Positions 9,177 to 17,888 of a stretch of 64,000 nucleotides of DNA are shown here, piece after piece. The notes beneath the pieces are model-generated. The model was given only the letters and a program-made list of their open reading frames with translations. It had not been told where the DNA came from and made no database searches. The translations under genes and the position numbers were made by a program. The number at the start of each line of letters is the position of its first letter. Within the stretch, counting starts at the first letter, position 1. This DNA is from Clostridium acidisoli DSM 12555 (GTDB lineage: Bacteria; Bacillota; Clostridia; Clostridiales; Clostridiaceae): contig NZ_FWXH01000002.1 of NCBI RefSeq assembly GCF_900176305.1, positions 958,522 to 1,022,521 of the forward strand. The letters run 5' to 3'.

Positions 9177-9284
9177 TTAACTATTTAGCATATCTACATT
9201 TATATGGATTGTATTGGTAGATTTAATCATTCCATATGGCATCTCTTGATCAAGCTGAAAGACATGAGCTTTTATATTTTTCAT
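9177..9284 (-). CDS. Candidate signalling peptide precursor (35 aa) downstream of RRNPP-like regulator
   Basis: A 35-codon open reading frame starting at 9284, 16 bases after the regulator stop codon, with an AGAGGGG site eight bases upstream of the ATG. It begins MKNIKAHVFQLDQEMPYG and ends VDMLNS. Position and size match the short peptide genes that follow RRNPP regulators (Rap/Phr, PlcR/PapR and clostridial Qss types). Against this, it lacks the hydrophobic secretion signal that most Phr-like precursors have, so it would need another export route or a non-signalling role. The Shine-Dalgarno site and gene spacing support it being translated; the signalling function is inference. Confidence 0.55.
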   Translation of the reverse strand: MKNIKAHVFQLDQEMPYGMIKSTNTIHINVDMLNS

Positions 9285-9300
9285 AAAAAAATCCCCTCTC

Positions 9301-10571
9301 TTAAATTAAATTTATTGCTAATAATAAATATTTTTCACATAGATTTTCCTTAGCTTGCTTTAAATACATAAGTGCTAGTTTATTATAAATATACTTCAGT
9401 TCGCATTTATTTTCAGTGGTTTTTAATATCTCTGTAATTTTAAGATAAACCTTTTCTAACTTTTTATTATCATCTATTTTATCGTATACATCGGCTAATA
9501 GAAGATTTCCTTTTAATAAATATTCTAAGTTTTTATACTCATCTGAATACTTTAATCCTAGTTCTAATTTTTCTATAACATCATCAATCAAATTTTGTTT
9601 TAATAGGACCTCTGATTTTTCTATAAGTGTAGATCCTAAATTTGCTCTATCTACCTCAATTCTAAACTTTTCAGACATTTCAAAATATTTCATACTTTCT
9701 TTAAAATTATTTTTAGCAGCATATGCTCTACCTAAATTAACATATGCATAACCTAAAAATACATTTTTGTCATCTGTAATCTCCGAAAGTAATTCTTTGT
9801 AAGTTTCTATTGCCTTATCATAATTTTTTTTGCTTCATAACAACCCGCTTTAATACCATGTCCATAAATATAAAACGCATGTGATTTATCACTAATTGCC
9901 AAATATTTTTCAACGGTTTCTAAGGCTAAATCTATCTTATTCAAATATTTATAAGCATTAGCTAAGTTATATAAAGACATCTTTTGAACTTCTGGATTGT
10001 CATAAACAAAAGCATAATATTGACTTAAATTGAAATAAACTATCGCTGTATCATGTTGAGCATTCTTTCCTTTGCATGAACCCATTCTAAGATAAATCTG
10101 TGCCAACTCTTCATTCTTACCTATAGTTTTATATATTTTTATAGCGTTATGATAATTCACACAAGCATTATCATAATCTTTCTTTTCCTCATTAATTTGT
10201 CCAATTTTAAAATATGTTTTAGCTCTAACTCTAAGTAAATCGTACTTTTCTGATAACTGCAAAATCTCGTCAATTGTATTTTGATTTATCTCGTCGTTTT
10301 TTAATTGGCCTAAACAATAAAGCTCAGCATCTTCATTGGGAGAACGCATTAGATAATCAGCATCTACATTCAAAATAACATTAAGTTCATTAGCTTTTTG
10401 TTTAAATTTTTCCGCTAATTTAATGGCTGTAGCATAACTTATGTCTTTCTTACCTGTTTCAATCATACTTATAAGTCCTCTACTAACCTTTTCCGTTTTC
10501 AAATTTTCCTGTTTTAAATCTAATTGTTCTCTTAGTTTCTTAACCTTTTCACCCATAGTTAAAAAATTCAT
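9301..10571 (-). pseudogene. RRNPP-like HTH/TPR regulator, frameshifted in an A8 run
   Basis: An N-terminal helix-turn-helix (about residues 5-60, with LREQLDLKQENL and GLISMIETGKKDISYATA) is followed by repeated TPR-like helices through the C-terminus, the layout of quorum-sensing RRNPP regulators. The first frame stops at 9807 after about 254 residues. The second frame continues without stop from the same point to 9301 and contains further TPR repeats; joined, the protein would be roughly 424 residues, the usual size. The break lies in a run of eight A on the coding strand (about 9823-9830); nine A would restore the frame. The ATG at 10571 follows AGGTGAGG; a GTG at 10589 is also possible. 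It may be a real mutation, a phase-variable tract, a slippage site or a sequencing error. Confidence 0.8.
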
Positions 10572-10728
10572 TCCCTCACCTTTTACCACAATATTCTATA
10601 TATGTATAATATACAACTATCCTGAAATAAAAGCAACATTTTTAAGTGTGATAATGTTTTTTATTTTATGATAGTCTTATGTGCTATTTAAAAAGGCTTA
10701 CCTTCAGTTACTTTTTTAACTATTCACC

Positions 10729-11067
10729 TTAAATTCTATTATAGTAATCCTTGCACCCAACTATATGAAATATAAACAACACTGCAAATATTAAAGTTAA
10801 CATTGACCATATTGGCAAGTCTTTAAAATGTCCTGCATTAACTAGTCCAATTATTCCTCCTATCACATAAAAAACAGTAGCTGCTATAGTCATACCTTTA
10901 CTTCTATTTGACATAATTGACACTATTCCAGCTATAAGCATACATAATGCTAATAAAAATCCAGCCAACCAACTTATATCTTTTGCATTTCTTACTTCCA
11001 CAGCATGTGATTGAAAGACAACAAATACAAATAAAACAATACTAATTATTCCAATTACTTTTTTCAT
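10729..11067 (-). CDS. Small membrane protein, four predicted helices
   Basis: A 112-residue hydrophobic protein with four membrane segments (about 4-20, 34-50, 59-76 and 86-104) and a short charged tail ending in KDYYNRI. I do not recognise the family; it resembles generic DUF4064-like small membrane proteins. The start follows a GGAGG site (AGGAGGGAATTTC). It is on the same strand as the RRNPP-like regulator but is separated by about 160 bases, and lies divergent from the barnase gene. No function can be given. Confidence 0.6.
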   Translation of the reverse strand: MKKVIGIISIVLFVFVVFQSHAVEVRNAKDISWLAGFLLALCMLIAGIVSIMSNRSKGMTIAATVFYVIGGIIGLVNAGHFKDLPIWSMLTLIFAVLFIFHIVGCKDYYNRI

Positions 11068-11230
11068 GAAATTCCCTCCTAAAATAATAGCTTTATGTTA
11101 TATTATAACATTTTATATATAAATTACAAATGTGCTAGCAAGTAAATTAATTTTAACTAGAAATTATTACTTTTTTAATACAAGCTTTTATTCCAAATTA
11201 TATACTTATATCGAAAGAGGTGGTATTATT

Positions 11231-11692
11231 ATGAAAAAAATCAAAACTAAGTTTTCTTTGCTAATAATGTCTTTATTCTTCCTTGTAGCTACTGCCATAA
11301 ACTTTTTACCTATGCACACTAATGCTTTTACTATGGCGTCTACCAAAAATACTGCTAGTACCGTTACCATTATTAATGACTTCCAAGGGGTAGCAAATTA
11401 CATTCATGAGTACAATAAACTACCTAGCAACTATATAACCAAAGAACAAGCTGAAGAATTAGGCTGGGAACCTGGTTTTAATTTATGGGATTATGCACCA
11501 GGCTGCAGCATAGGAGGAGATATATTTACAAATAGTGAAGGTGTACTTCCATCCGCCCCTGGACGTGTTTGGCATGAATGTGACATAAACTATAATGGTG
11601 GACATAGGGGTGCTGATAGATTAGTTTATTCTAATGATGGATTAATTTATGGTACTTCAGATCATTACAATACATTTACGCAATACTATTAG
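11231..11692 (+). CDS. Secreted barnase-family ribonuclease
   Basis: A 153-residue precursor of a barnase-type guanyl-specific ribonuclease. Residues 1-32 form a signal peptide, and the mature domain begins near residue 44 with TIINDFQGVANYIHEYNKLP, which closely follows barnase. The catalytic residues are all present by alignment: Glu116, Arg126, Arg130 and His145 (barnase Glu73, Arg83, Arg87, His102). Motifs SIGGDIF and DRLVYS are conserved. The ATG at 11231 has an AGAGGTGG site; a longer in-frame start at 11132 would spoil the signal peptide. It is followed after 18 bases by its barstar inhibitor. Likely used extracellularly for RNA scavenging or against competitors. Confidence 0.93.
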   Translation: MKKIKTKFSLLIMSLFFLVATAINFLPMHTNAFTMASTKNTASTVTIINDFQGVANYIHEYNKLPSNYITKEQAEELGWEPGFNLWDYAPGCSIGGDIFTNSEGVLPSAPGRVWHECDINYNGGHRGADRLVYSNDGLIYGTSDHYNTFTQYY

Positions 11693-11710
11693 TGAACAAG
11701 GTGATTATTT

Positions 11711-11989
11711 ATGAATATTATTGAATTGAATGGTGCCGAATTTAAAACTAGAACAGAACTTCATATGATACTAAAAAAATGCTTGGATTTGCCAGATTAT
11801 TATGGTGCTAATTTAGATGCATTATGGGATTGTATTACTACCGATGTTAAACTTCCAGTTAAGATCGTTTGGAATGATTTTAACAAGAGTAAAGAAAACT
11901 TAGGTGATTATTCTTATTCTGTAGTAAAGCTTTTTAGAAATGCTTGCAAATATCATAAGGATAAATTTACATTTATTTTAAATGAATGA
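11711..11989 (+). CDS. Barstar-family ribonuclease inhibitor
   Basis: A 92-residue barstar homologue that protects the cell from the ribonuclease encoded just upstream. The core motif LPDYYGANLDALWDC matches barstar, with Asp35 and Asp39, the residues that plug the barnase active site, at the same numbers as in Bacillus barstar. The position of barstar Glu76 appears to be Tyr here by hand alignment, which may be a compensating change. An AAGGTG site precedes the ATG, and an 18-base gap from the nuclease gene indicates co-transcription. The unit ends at the hairpin at 12061-12097. Confidence 0.92.
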   Translation: MNIIELNGAEFKTRTELHMILKKCLDLPDYYGANLDALWDCITTDVKLPVKIVWNDFNKSKENLGDYSYSVVKLFRNACKYHKDKFTFILNE

Positions 11990-12057
11990 GTTCTAAATCT
12001 TGAAACTAATCCTTAATGAAGTATAGTCTTACCATTTGTAATTGACGTAAAGTTTAT

Positions 12058-12106
12058 AAAAATAAGCAAGTCTACATTCTCTGTAAACTTGCTTATTTTC
12101 CTATAT
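12058..12106. repeat. 49-nt repeat, copy 2, with bidirectional terminator hairpin
   Basis: The stem 12061-12071 pairs with 12087-12097. It lies between the barstar gene and the 3' end of tRNA-Glu, and probably terminates both. It is 46/49 identical, in direct orientation, to 9052-9100. Confidence 0.85.
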
Positions 12107-12181
12107 GGTAGCCCCAACGGGAATCGAACCCGTGATTCCGCCTTGAGAGGGCGATGTCTTAACCGCTTGACCATGAGGCCA
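12106..12181 (-). tRNA. tRNA-Glu (anticodon CTC)
   Basis: A 76-base tRNA with encoded CCA. The anticodon loop reads CTCTCAA, giving anticodon CTC. Acceptor, T-arm (GGTTCGATTCC) and anticodon stems pair. Its 3' end touches the 49-nt repeat. Confidence 0.93.
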
Positions 12182-12190
12182 TATCATAAC

Positions 12191-12220
12191 TGTATGACAT
12201 GAAAAACTCCATGTCATACA
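12191..12220. repeat. Perfect 11-bp inverted repeat between 6S RNA and tRNA-Glu
   Basis: Arms TGTATGACATG (12191-12201) and CATGTCATACA (12210-12220) with an 8-base loop. There is no good T run on either strand, so it may be a processing signal between 6S RNA and tRNA-Glu rather than a terminator. Confidence 0.5.
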
Positions 12221-12240
12221 TTAATTAATATCATATCAAT

Positions 12241-12426
12241 ATTATTCCCATTGTGCCGCTGTACTTAAAAGTCACACCCGCATCTTAGCAGGTGGGTTTC
12301 TCTCAAATTCCTTCTGCCTACTTCGCCTAAGTTGGAAGCTTGACATCTATAATTGTTATTGAAAATCCCTAAATTTATATGTCGGTTGAACATATAAGCC
12401 TTACGAACACCTCAGGATTGGTACGT
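12241..12426 (-). ncRNA. ssrS: 6S RNA
   Basis: On the minus strand the 5' region reads CCTGAGGTGTTCGTAAGG, matching the 6S closing-stem sequence (CTGAGATGTTCGCAAG in E. coli), and the 3' region reads GTACAGCGGCACAATGGG, matching the conserved 3' strand. The two ends can pair across a large central bulge, giving the rod-like fold that mimics an open promoter and holds housekeeping RNA polymerase. Length of about 185 bases is normal. A promoter at 12432-12459 sets the 5' end near 12425. It lies directly upstream of tRNA-Glu on the same strand. Confidence 0.85.
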
Positions 12427-12431
12427 GTATT

Positions 12432-12459
12432 ATTATAACATTTTTAAAGTTAGTTTCAA
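12432..12459 (-). promoter_or_regulatory. Promoter of 6S RNA
   Basis: TTGAAA (12459-12454) and TATAAT (12437-12432) separated by 16 bases, placing transcription start near 12425 at the first bases of the 6S structure. Confidence 0.7.
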
Positions 12460-12547
12460 ACTTAAATTATTTTATTTTAAGCCATTGCATGGTTTTATAT
12501 CCAATATACTCTATGTTTCTAACAAATGCTACCATTTACTTTTATTT

Positions 12548-12946
12548 TTATATTTTTAAATCGTCAACTGCTTTTTCTACGTCTATTTCTTGACCTCTAT
12601 TAGCAAATTCAGCTATAATTTCTGCATATTCAATTTGTTCTTCATCAATGTCGTAAGTTATGAATTGTGCCTCTAAATCAAATTCCTCAGAACAATTTTC
12701 AATTATTTCACCAACATTATCAACTACTATATCATTTAAATAAGGTATGAAAAATTTATTATACCAGATTTCGCCTTCTGATTCCTCTTCACATTCGTCA
12801 TTAGCATAAGCTGATGCTGCTTCAATTTCAGAATCATCAAAATCATAATAAAATCTTACAATTAAACTTTCATCCTTATATTTAATTTCTTCTACATCCT
12901 CAAAGTCATTTGATTTTAAATACTCTATTACAGTTGTTTTTTCCAT
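12548..12946 (-). CDS. Acidic hypothetical protein (132 aa)
   Basis: A strongly acidic 132-residue cytoplasmic protein with no signal or membrane segment. It starts MEKTTVIEYLKSNDFEDVEE and contains runs such as YANDECEEESEGEI. The ATG at 12946 follows an AGGAGG site, so it is very likely translated. I do not recognise the family. It stands alone between 6S RNA and arginase; no function is proposed. Confidence 0.65.
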   Translation of the reverse strand: MEKTTVIEYLKSNDFEDVEEIKYKDESLIVRFYYDFDDSEIEAASAYANDECEEESEGEIWYNKFFIPYLNDIVVDNVGEIIENCSEEFDLEAQFITYDIDEEQIEYAEIIAEFANRGQEIDVEKAVDDLKI

Positions 12947-13226
12947 TTAAATACAAACCTCCTTATATTACCTAATTACTTACAGAAAAACTTTTTTAAT
13001 ATTTATAAGCTTTTTTGGTTAAATTTAATATCAAAAGCTTATTCCTTAACTATGATAACACATATAAGGCTATTTTATAAATAATTATATTTTTTTATAT
13101 GCATGTTTATTTATTATGGTAATTTTGCAAATGTTCTGTATATTTTTTTAAGTCTTTATATTTTTTCTAATTGCTATATAATCAAACAGTAGTCAAACAA
13201 TACGTTTACTTTTGGAGGTATGAGAA

Positions 13227-14123
13227 ATGGATGTTAATTTAATAGGCGTTCCATTGTTTTATGGATCTGATAAAAAAGGTGTGGACCTCGGCCCAGACAA
13301 ATTGAGAGAGAACAATATAATTAATGTTATAGAAAGTAACCATCATAAAATATATGATTTAGGCAATTTATATGTACCAAAAGTTGCTGCTGAAAATAAA
13401 TACTTAACAAATGCTGACATGAAATATTTAGCACCAATTGTTGAAGTAAATAATAATTTAGCTCAGCAAGTTTACACTTCACTTAAATCAAACTGTTTTC
13501 CATTTATAGTTGGAGGAGATCATTCTCTTGGCATGGGTAGTATTGCAGGTGCAAGTAAATACTATAAAAACCTTGCTGTAATATGGGTAGATGCTCATGG
13601 AGATATAAATACGGATAAAACCTCTGACACAGGAAATGTTCACGGAATGCCTCTAGCAGCTTCAATGGGCATAGGATCAAAAGATCTTACTGATATATTT
13701 TATGCTGGCATAAAAGTTAAGCCTGAAAATGTATTTATTATAGGTGCAAGATCCCTTGATAAAGGTGAGCAGGCTCTTACTAATGAAAAAAAACTAAATG
13801 TATATTCTACTAAGGATGTAGCTGAGAAAGGTATCAAACCAATATTAGATGAAATCTACAACAAACTATTATATAGTAATGTGGATGCAGTTCATCTTAG
13901 CTTTGATATTGATTGTCTTGATCCTTCATTTGTGCCTGGTACAGGTACTCCTGTTTCCGATGGAATGAATGTTGACGATGCTAAATATCTAATAAAATAT
14001 CTATTTGAGACAAATATGATTAAATCCATGGATTTAGTTGAATTTAACACTCTTCTTGATAAAGGTGATACTACAACTAGATTGGTTTTAGATTTGGTTA
14101 ATTGGACATTTAAGTATATGTAA
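13227..14123 (+). CDS. rocF: Arginase
   Basis: A 298-residue arginase that splits arginine into ornithine and urea. Manganese ligands are visible: His99 in GGDHS, Asp122, His124 and Asp126 in VDAHGD, and Asp227 and Asp229 in SFDIDCLDP. The substrate loop HGMPLA is at about 139-144. The ornithine-side motif GTGTPV separates it from agmatinases only weakly, but length and the GPDKLRE start favour arginase. GGAGG precedes the ATG by eight bases. It is a single-gene unit with a strong terminator downstream. The alternative, formiminoglutamase or agmatinase, is less likely. Confidence 0.9.
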   Translation: MDVNLIGVPLFYGSDKKGVDLGPDKLRENNIINVIESNHHKIYDLGNLYVPKVAAENKYLTNADMKYLAPIVEVNNNLAQQVYTSLKSNCFPFIVGGDHSLGMGSIAGASKYYKNLAVIWVDAHGDINTDKTSDTGNVHGMPLAASMGIGSKDLTDIFYAGIKVKPENVFIIGARSLDKGEQALTNEKKLNVYSTKDVAEKGIKPILDEIYNKLLYSNVDAVHLSFDIDCLDPSFVPGTGTPVSDGMNVDDAKYLIKYLFETNMIKSMDLVEFNTLLDKGDTTTRLVLDLVNWTFKYM

Positions 14124-14133
14124 TCCTAATATT

Positions 14134-14166
14134 AAAAGACCTTCTGGCATAACCAGAAGGTCTTTT
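14134..14166 (+). terminator. Terminator after arginase
   Basis: A perfect 14-base stem (14134-14147 with 14153-14166) with a 5-base loop and terminal T run. It is symmetrical enough to act on both strands. Confidence 0.9.
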
Positions 14167-14219
14167 ATCATCCTCTTTTTTGAAGATGCTTTCGTAAACT
14201 ATTTATCAATTTTTACTAT

Positions 14220-15395
14220 TTATAATAATTCCATAAATTTCTCTACAAACTCGTCTGCAGCTTTGTATTCTTTTTCTGCTGGTACAAATTTAAATTTTAA
14301 ACCTTCTGGTACTACTTTAAATTTAAGACTTTTAAGTCTTTCTGTAAGCATTGGCACTCCTTCACCGCTCCAACCAAACGATCCAAAGGCACCAGCTGCC
14401 TTTCCTCTATTTGTTATAGCTGAAACATGTGAAAGTAAATCCCAAGAAGGTTTTACAGCATCTTGGTTTATTGTAGGAGACCCTATTAATAATCCGCTTG
14501 CAGCTTCTACAAGACTATTAGCCTCTTCTGGATCTATTTCGGTTATTTCATGTACCTCTGCTTTAACACCTTTTTTATTGATAACCTCAGCAAGATAGTT
14601 TGCCATAGCTTCTGTATTTCTATAGGCGCTTATATAAAATATTTGTACGTTTTTTTCACTTGTTTTTACCTTAGCCCACTCTCTGTAAAGTTTAATATAT
14701 TTGTCAACATCATTTATGTGTAGTGGTCCATGACTTGGTGCTACTATATCTAGCTTTAATCCCTCAATTTTATCTAATCCCATATTAACAAATCTCTTAA
14801 ATGGGGACATTATAACATCAAAGTAATATTTCATTTCAGTTAGATAATCACCTGCACATATGTCCGCTATAGAATTTTCAGGGCAATAATGACACCCCAT
14901 TACATCACAAGTAAACAATGTTTTTGCACCTTCAGCATATGTAAACATAGTATCTGGCCAATGTAAATTTGGTGCTGATATAAAGTTAAGTTTTGTTTTT
15001 CCAAGATCAAGTGTTCCAAGCGCTATAGCATCTTGATTTTTAAAGTCTTTATTTACAATTTCCTTTGCATAAGTAATTGCTGCCTTTGATGCAATAACTG
15101 TTGCCTCTGGATACGTTTTTATTAATTTAATTAAAGAACCACTATGGTCTAGTTCTGTATGTTGAACTATTATATAGTCAACTTTTCTTTCACCTATAAC
15201 TTCTTTTATGTTTCCTAAAAATTCATCATAAAATCCATTTTTTACGGTATCAATTACTGCTACTTTTTCATCATCTATTAGATAAGAGTTATATGTACTT
15301 CCCTTTTTAGTTTCCATTATTATATCGAAAACTCTCAAATTTTCATCTTTTACTCCAACCCAATAAATATTTTCCTTAATTTTCTCGCTACTCAT
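14220..15395 (-). CDS. fprA: Flavodiiron protein (A-type flavoprotein, oxygen reductase)
   Basis: A 391-residue flavodiiron protein that reduces oxygen to water (or NO) and protects anaerobes. The N-terminal metallo-beta-lactamase-like domain carries the diiron ligands His79, Glu81, Asp83, His145, Asp164 and His222; from about residue 250 a flavodoxin domain follows with the FMN loop region [14 protein letters not shown] and GSPTI. No rubredoxin or flavin reductase domain is fused. This is the typical FprA of clostridia, which takes electrons from rubredoxin. Start ATG follows a GGAGG site. It is monocistronic, convergent with arginase. Confidence 0.93.
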   Translation of the reverse strand: MSSEKIKENIYWVGVKDENLRVFDIIMETKKGSTYNSYLIDDEKVAVIDTVKNGFYDEFLGNIKEVIGERKVDYIIVQHTELDHSGSLIKLIKTYPEATVIASKAAITYAKEIVNKDFKNQDAIALGTLDLGKTKLNFISAPNLHWPDTMFTYAEGAKTLFTCDVMGCHYCPENSIADICAGDYLTEMKYYFDVIMSPFKRFVNMGLDKIEGLKLDIVAPSHGPLHINDVDKYIKLYREWAKVKTSEKNVQIFYISAYRNTEAMANYLAEVINKKGVKAEVHEITEIDPEEANSLVEAASGLLIGSPTINQDAVKPSWDLLSHVSAITNRGKAAGAFGSFGWSGEGVPMLTERLKSLKFKVVPEGLKFKFVPAEKEYKAADEFVEKFMELL

Positions 15396-15505
15396 CTAAC
15401 CAACCTCCTAAAACATTTCATACTTATTCTATCACACTGAAAATTTTTTTCAATTGAGCATGTTCACAAGTTTGTTACAGCTATCATAAAGTCCAATACC
15501 TCAAA

Positions 15506-17788
15506 TTATATTATCAACGGCGAAATTTTATCTTCAAAACATACATATTCAAGATGCAACGCTCTTGTAAGTGCAACATATAATATTTTCTTGTCAAGTT
15601 CATTTTCTCCGTAATTTTTTTCGTTACAATTGTAAATTACACTGCAATCAAATTCAAGGCCTTTGGTCATATATGAAGGAATTATTATTTTTTCTAATTT
15701 TACATTTTTATCTGTATCTTTTATAATGTCCCATTTATAACTACTATGTTTCTTTAGAAATGTATTTATATACTTGCATTCCTCATAAGTTCTTCCTATA
15801 ACTGCAACGTTTTGTTTTCCACTTTCCTCACACATTTTAACAATGTCGTCCAATGTTTTTGCAAACTCTTTATTTCCTTTAAATTGAATAATCTCTGGTT
15901 CTTTTCCATGTCTTAAAACAGGTTTTGCAGGTTCTAAACAATTCTCCTGCTTAGATAACACTTTATTGGCAAAATCAATTATTTCCACAGTAGAACGATA
16001 ACTTTGAGTTAGCTGAACATAATTTGCAGAATCATTAAATACATCCTTTATGAGCTTCTCCCAGCTGTTTATTCCCTTATAGTAATAAATGCCCTGACCA
16101 GTATCACCTACGATTGTAAATGAATCATTTAATGCCATATTTTTTATAACTGCATATTGAAATGCGCTGTAATCCTGCGCTTCATCTATAACTATATGTC
16201 TAAAAGTGAAACCTTCTGGAACTCCCTCAATTTTAAACTTTAAGTACATAATTGTAGTTAAATCATCACTGTCAATAATTCCTTTTTCATTATTGCTTTC
16301 AAATTCGTTTATTACATATTCCCAAAGGTTTTTAGGTACTGACTTTTCTGCGACTTTTTCTAAAATTTCCTCATCCTTAAGCATTTTGTGTAATAACGCC
16401 TTTGTATCTGAATGTTTCCATTTTTCGAAATATTCCTCTATACCTTCTTTGGAAAGCTTAATGATTTGTTTCTTCTTAGCATCTCTCTCATCATATATTT
16501 CTATTATTTTTTTTCTTCTATCTGGACTGTCTTCTACAGTTTTTTTAATTCTTGCTATAATATATTCATAATTAAAAGACATCTTCTCAATAAGTTCTGG
16601 CAATCTCTCTTTAATTTTTATTTTAAAATACCTCTTTATTTCATCTTTTCTTTTGTCTAAAGGTAAATGTGCCATATCTTTTATAAATAATCTTTTTATT
16701 TCAGCTGCTTTAAAAATAGTAATGCCGTCAACTTTAATATCCTCAGTTTCAGCATCTTGAATTTCAATATATCTTATGTATCTGTCTAAAATTGTTTTGT
16801 AAAGAAGTGACCCTTTAAGTCTGCTGCTCTCTGTCAAATAATTTTGCTTTTCCTTTGATTCAATTACAGCGGAAAGTTTTTTGTCTTTAGTTAAGACCTT
16901 TCCTTTAATTTGAAGAGTTTTTACTGCAAGCTCCTCAAATGTAAGCTGCATAACCTTATCAATACCAAGACTTGGTAAAACCATTGATATGTAATCTAAA
17001 AACAATTTGTTTGGAGCAATAACTAAAATATCTTTTCCACTTAAAGTTTTGTTATATTTATATAAAAGATACGCTAATCTATGTAATGCTATTGTAGTTT
17101 TTCCAGAACCTGCTGATCCTTGCACTATAAGTGGTAAATTTTTTCCTGCCCTTATTATATCATTTTGTTCTTTTTGAATAGTTGCAACAACATCTTTAAG
17201 TTTGCTACTTACACTTTCTTCAAGATTTATTTTAAGGAACTCATCTGTAAGTGAATTTTCATTATCACCAGATTTTAATATTATCTCATTTATTCCTTCA
17301 TCAAACGCATCAGTTAGTACACCATCTCTTATTAAAAATTTACGTTTTAAAGTTAATTCTCCATCAATAAATCCATCTGGAATTTCATAAGATGTTTCAC
17401 CTTGTGTTTTACTATAATAAAGGTCTGCAATTGGAGCTCTCCAATCTATTACAATTTCATCTCCAGTTTTGCTATCTCCAAGACCGAATTTTCCTATATA
17501 AAAACTTTCATTATCTTTTCTTTTTTCTTTAAAATCAATTCTTGCAAAATAAGGTTGATCTTCTGCTTCTATGTATTTTTCTAAATTTTTGTGAGTTATC
17601 TCATATAATTTTTGGGATGTTTCTAGTTCTTCACTATATCTCCCCCTAGATTCTTTCTTTAACTCAGCAATTTTTTTCTTAAGTTCATTATCGTTTTCAT
17701 CAGCTAAATGTATTTCTTTTTGTATCCAAGTTTTAGTGTCCTTAAGTCTCTTTTTTTCAAATTGAAAATCACTTTTTTCTATTGCCAT
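15506..17788 (-). CDS. helD: HelD-like RNA polymerase-associated helicase family protein (first copy)
   Basis: A 760-residue UvrD/Rep-superfamily protein of the HelD type. An N-terminal coiled coil (about 1-75) precedes the split helicase core with Walker A GSAGSGKT at 224-231, the Q-motif-like KEQNDIIR before it, Walker B VIDEAQD near 540, and SYRST and ALTRALH motifs in the C-terminal RecA-like domain. In Bacillus HelD binds RNA polymerase, pushes into its channels and releases stalled complexes; the long N-terminal coiled coil seen here is used for that. A second homologue is encoded at 29630-31858. DNA repair helicase is the alternative reading, but the coiled coil favours HelD. Confidence 0.85.
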   Translation of the reverse strand: MAIEKSDFQFEKKRLKDTKTWIQKEIHLADENDNELKKKIAELKKESRGRYSEELETSQKLYEITHKNLEKYIEAEDQPYFARIDFKEKRKDNESFYIGKFGLGDSKTGDEIVIDWRAPIADLYYSKTQGETSYEIPDGFIDGELTLKRKFLIRDGVLTDAFDEGINEIILKSGDNENSLTDEFLKINLEESVSSKLKDVVATIQKEQNDIIRAGKNLPLIVQGSAGSGKTTIALHRLAYLLYKYNKTLSGKDILVIAPNKLFLDYISMVLPSLGIDKVMQLTFEELAVKTLQIKGKVLTKDKKLSAVIESKEKQNYLTESSRLKGSLLYKTILDRYIRYIEIQDAETEDIKVDGITIFKAAEIKRLFIKDMAHLPLDKRKDEIKRYFKIKIKERLPELIEKMSFNYEYIIARIKKTVEDSPDRRKKIIEIYDERDAKKKQIIKLSKEGIEEYFEKWKHSDTKALLHKMLKDEEILEKVAEKSVPKNLWEYVINEFESNNEKGIIDSDDLTTIMYLKFKIEGVPEGFTFRHIVIDEAQDYSAFQYAVIKNMALNDSFTIVGDTGQGIYYYKGINSWEKLIKDVFNDSANYVQLTQSYRSTVEIIDFANKVLSKQENCLEPAKPVLRHGKEPEIIQFKGNKEFAKTLDDIVKMCEESGKQNVAVIGRTYEECKYINTFLKKHSSYKWDIIKDTDKNVKLEKIIIPSYMTKGLEFDCSVIYNCNEKNYGENELDKKILYVALTRALHLEYVCFEDKISPLII

Positions 17789-17888
17789 TTCAGCACCTCA
17801 TTTCGTAAGAAAATTTTGTATATGCAACTTAATATTATATATCTACCGATTAATTTATTCAATAGTTGCACTGTTTATTTAATGTGCC

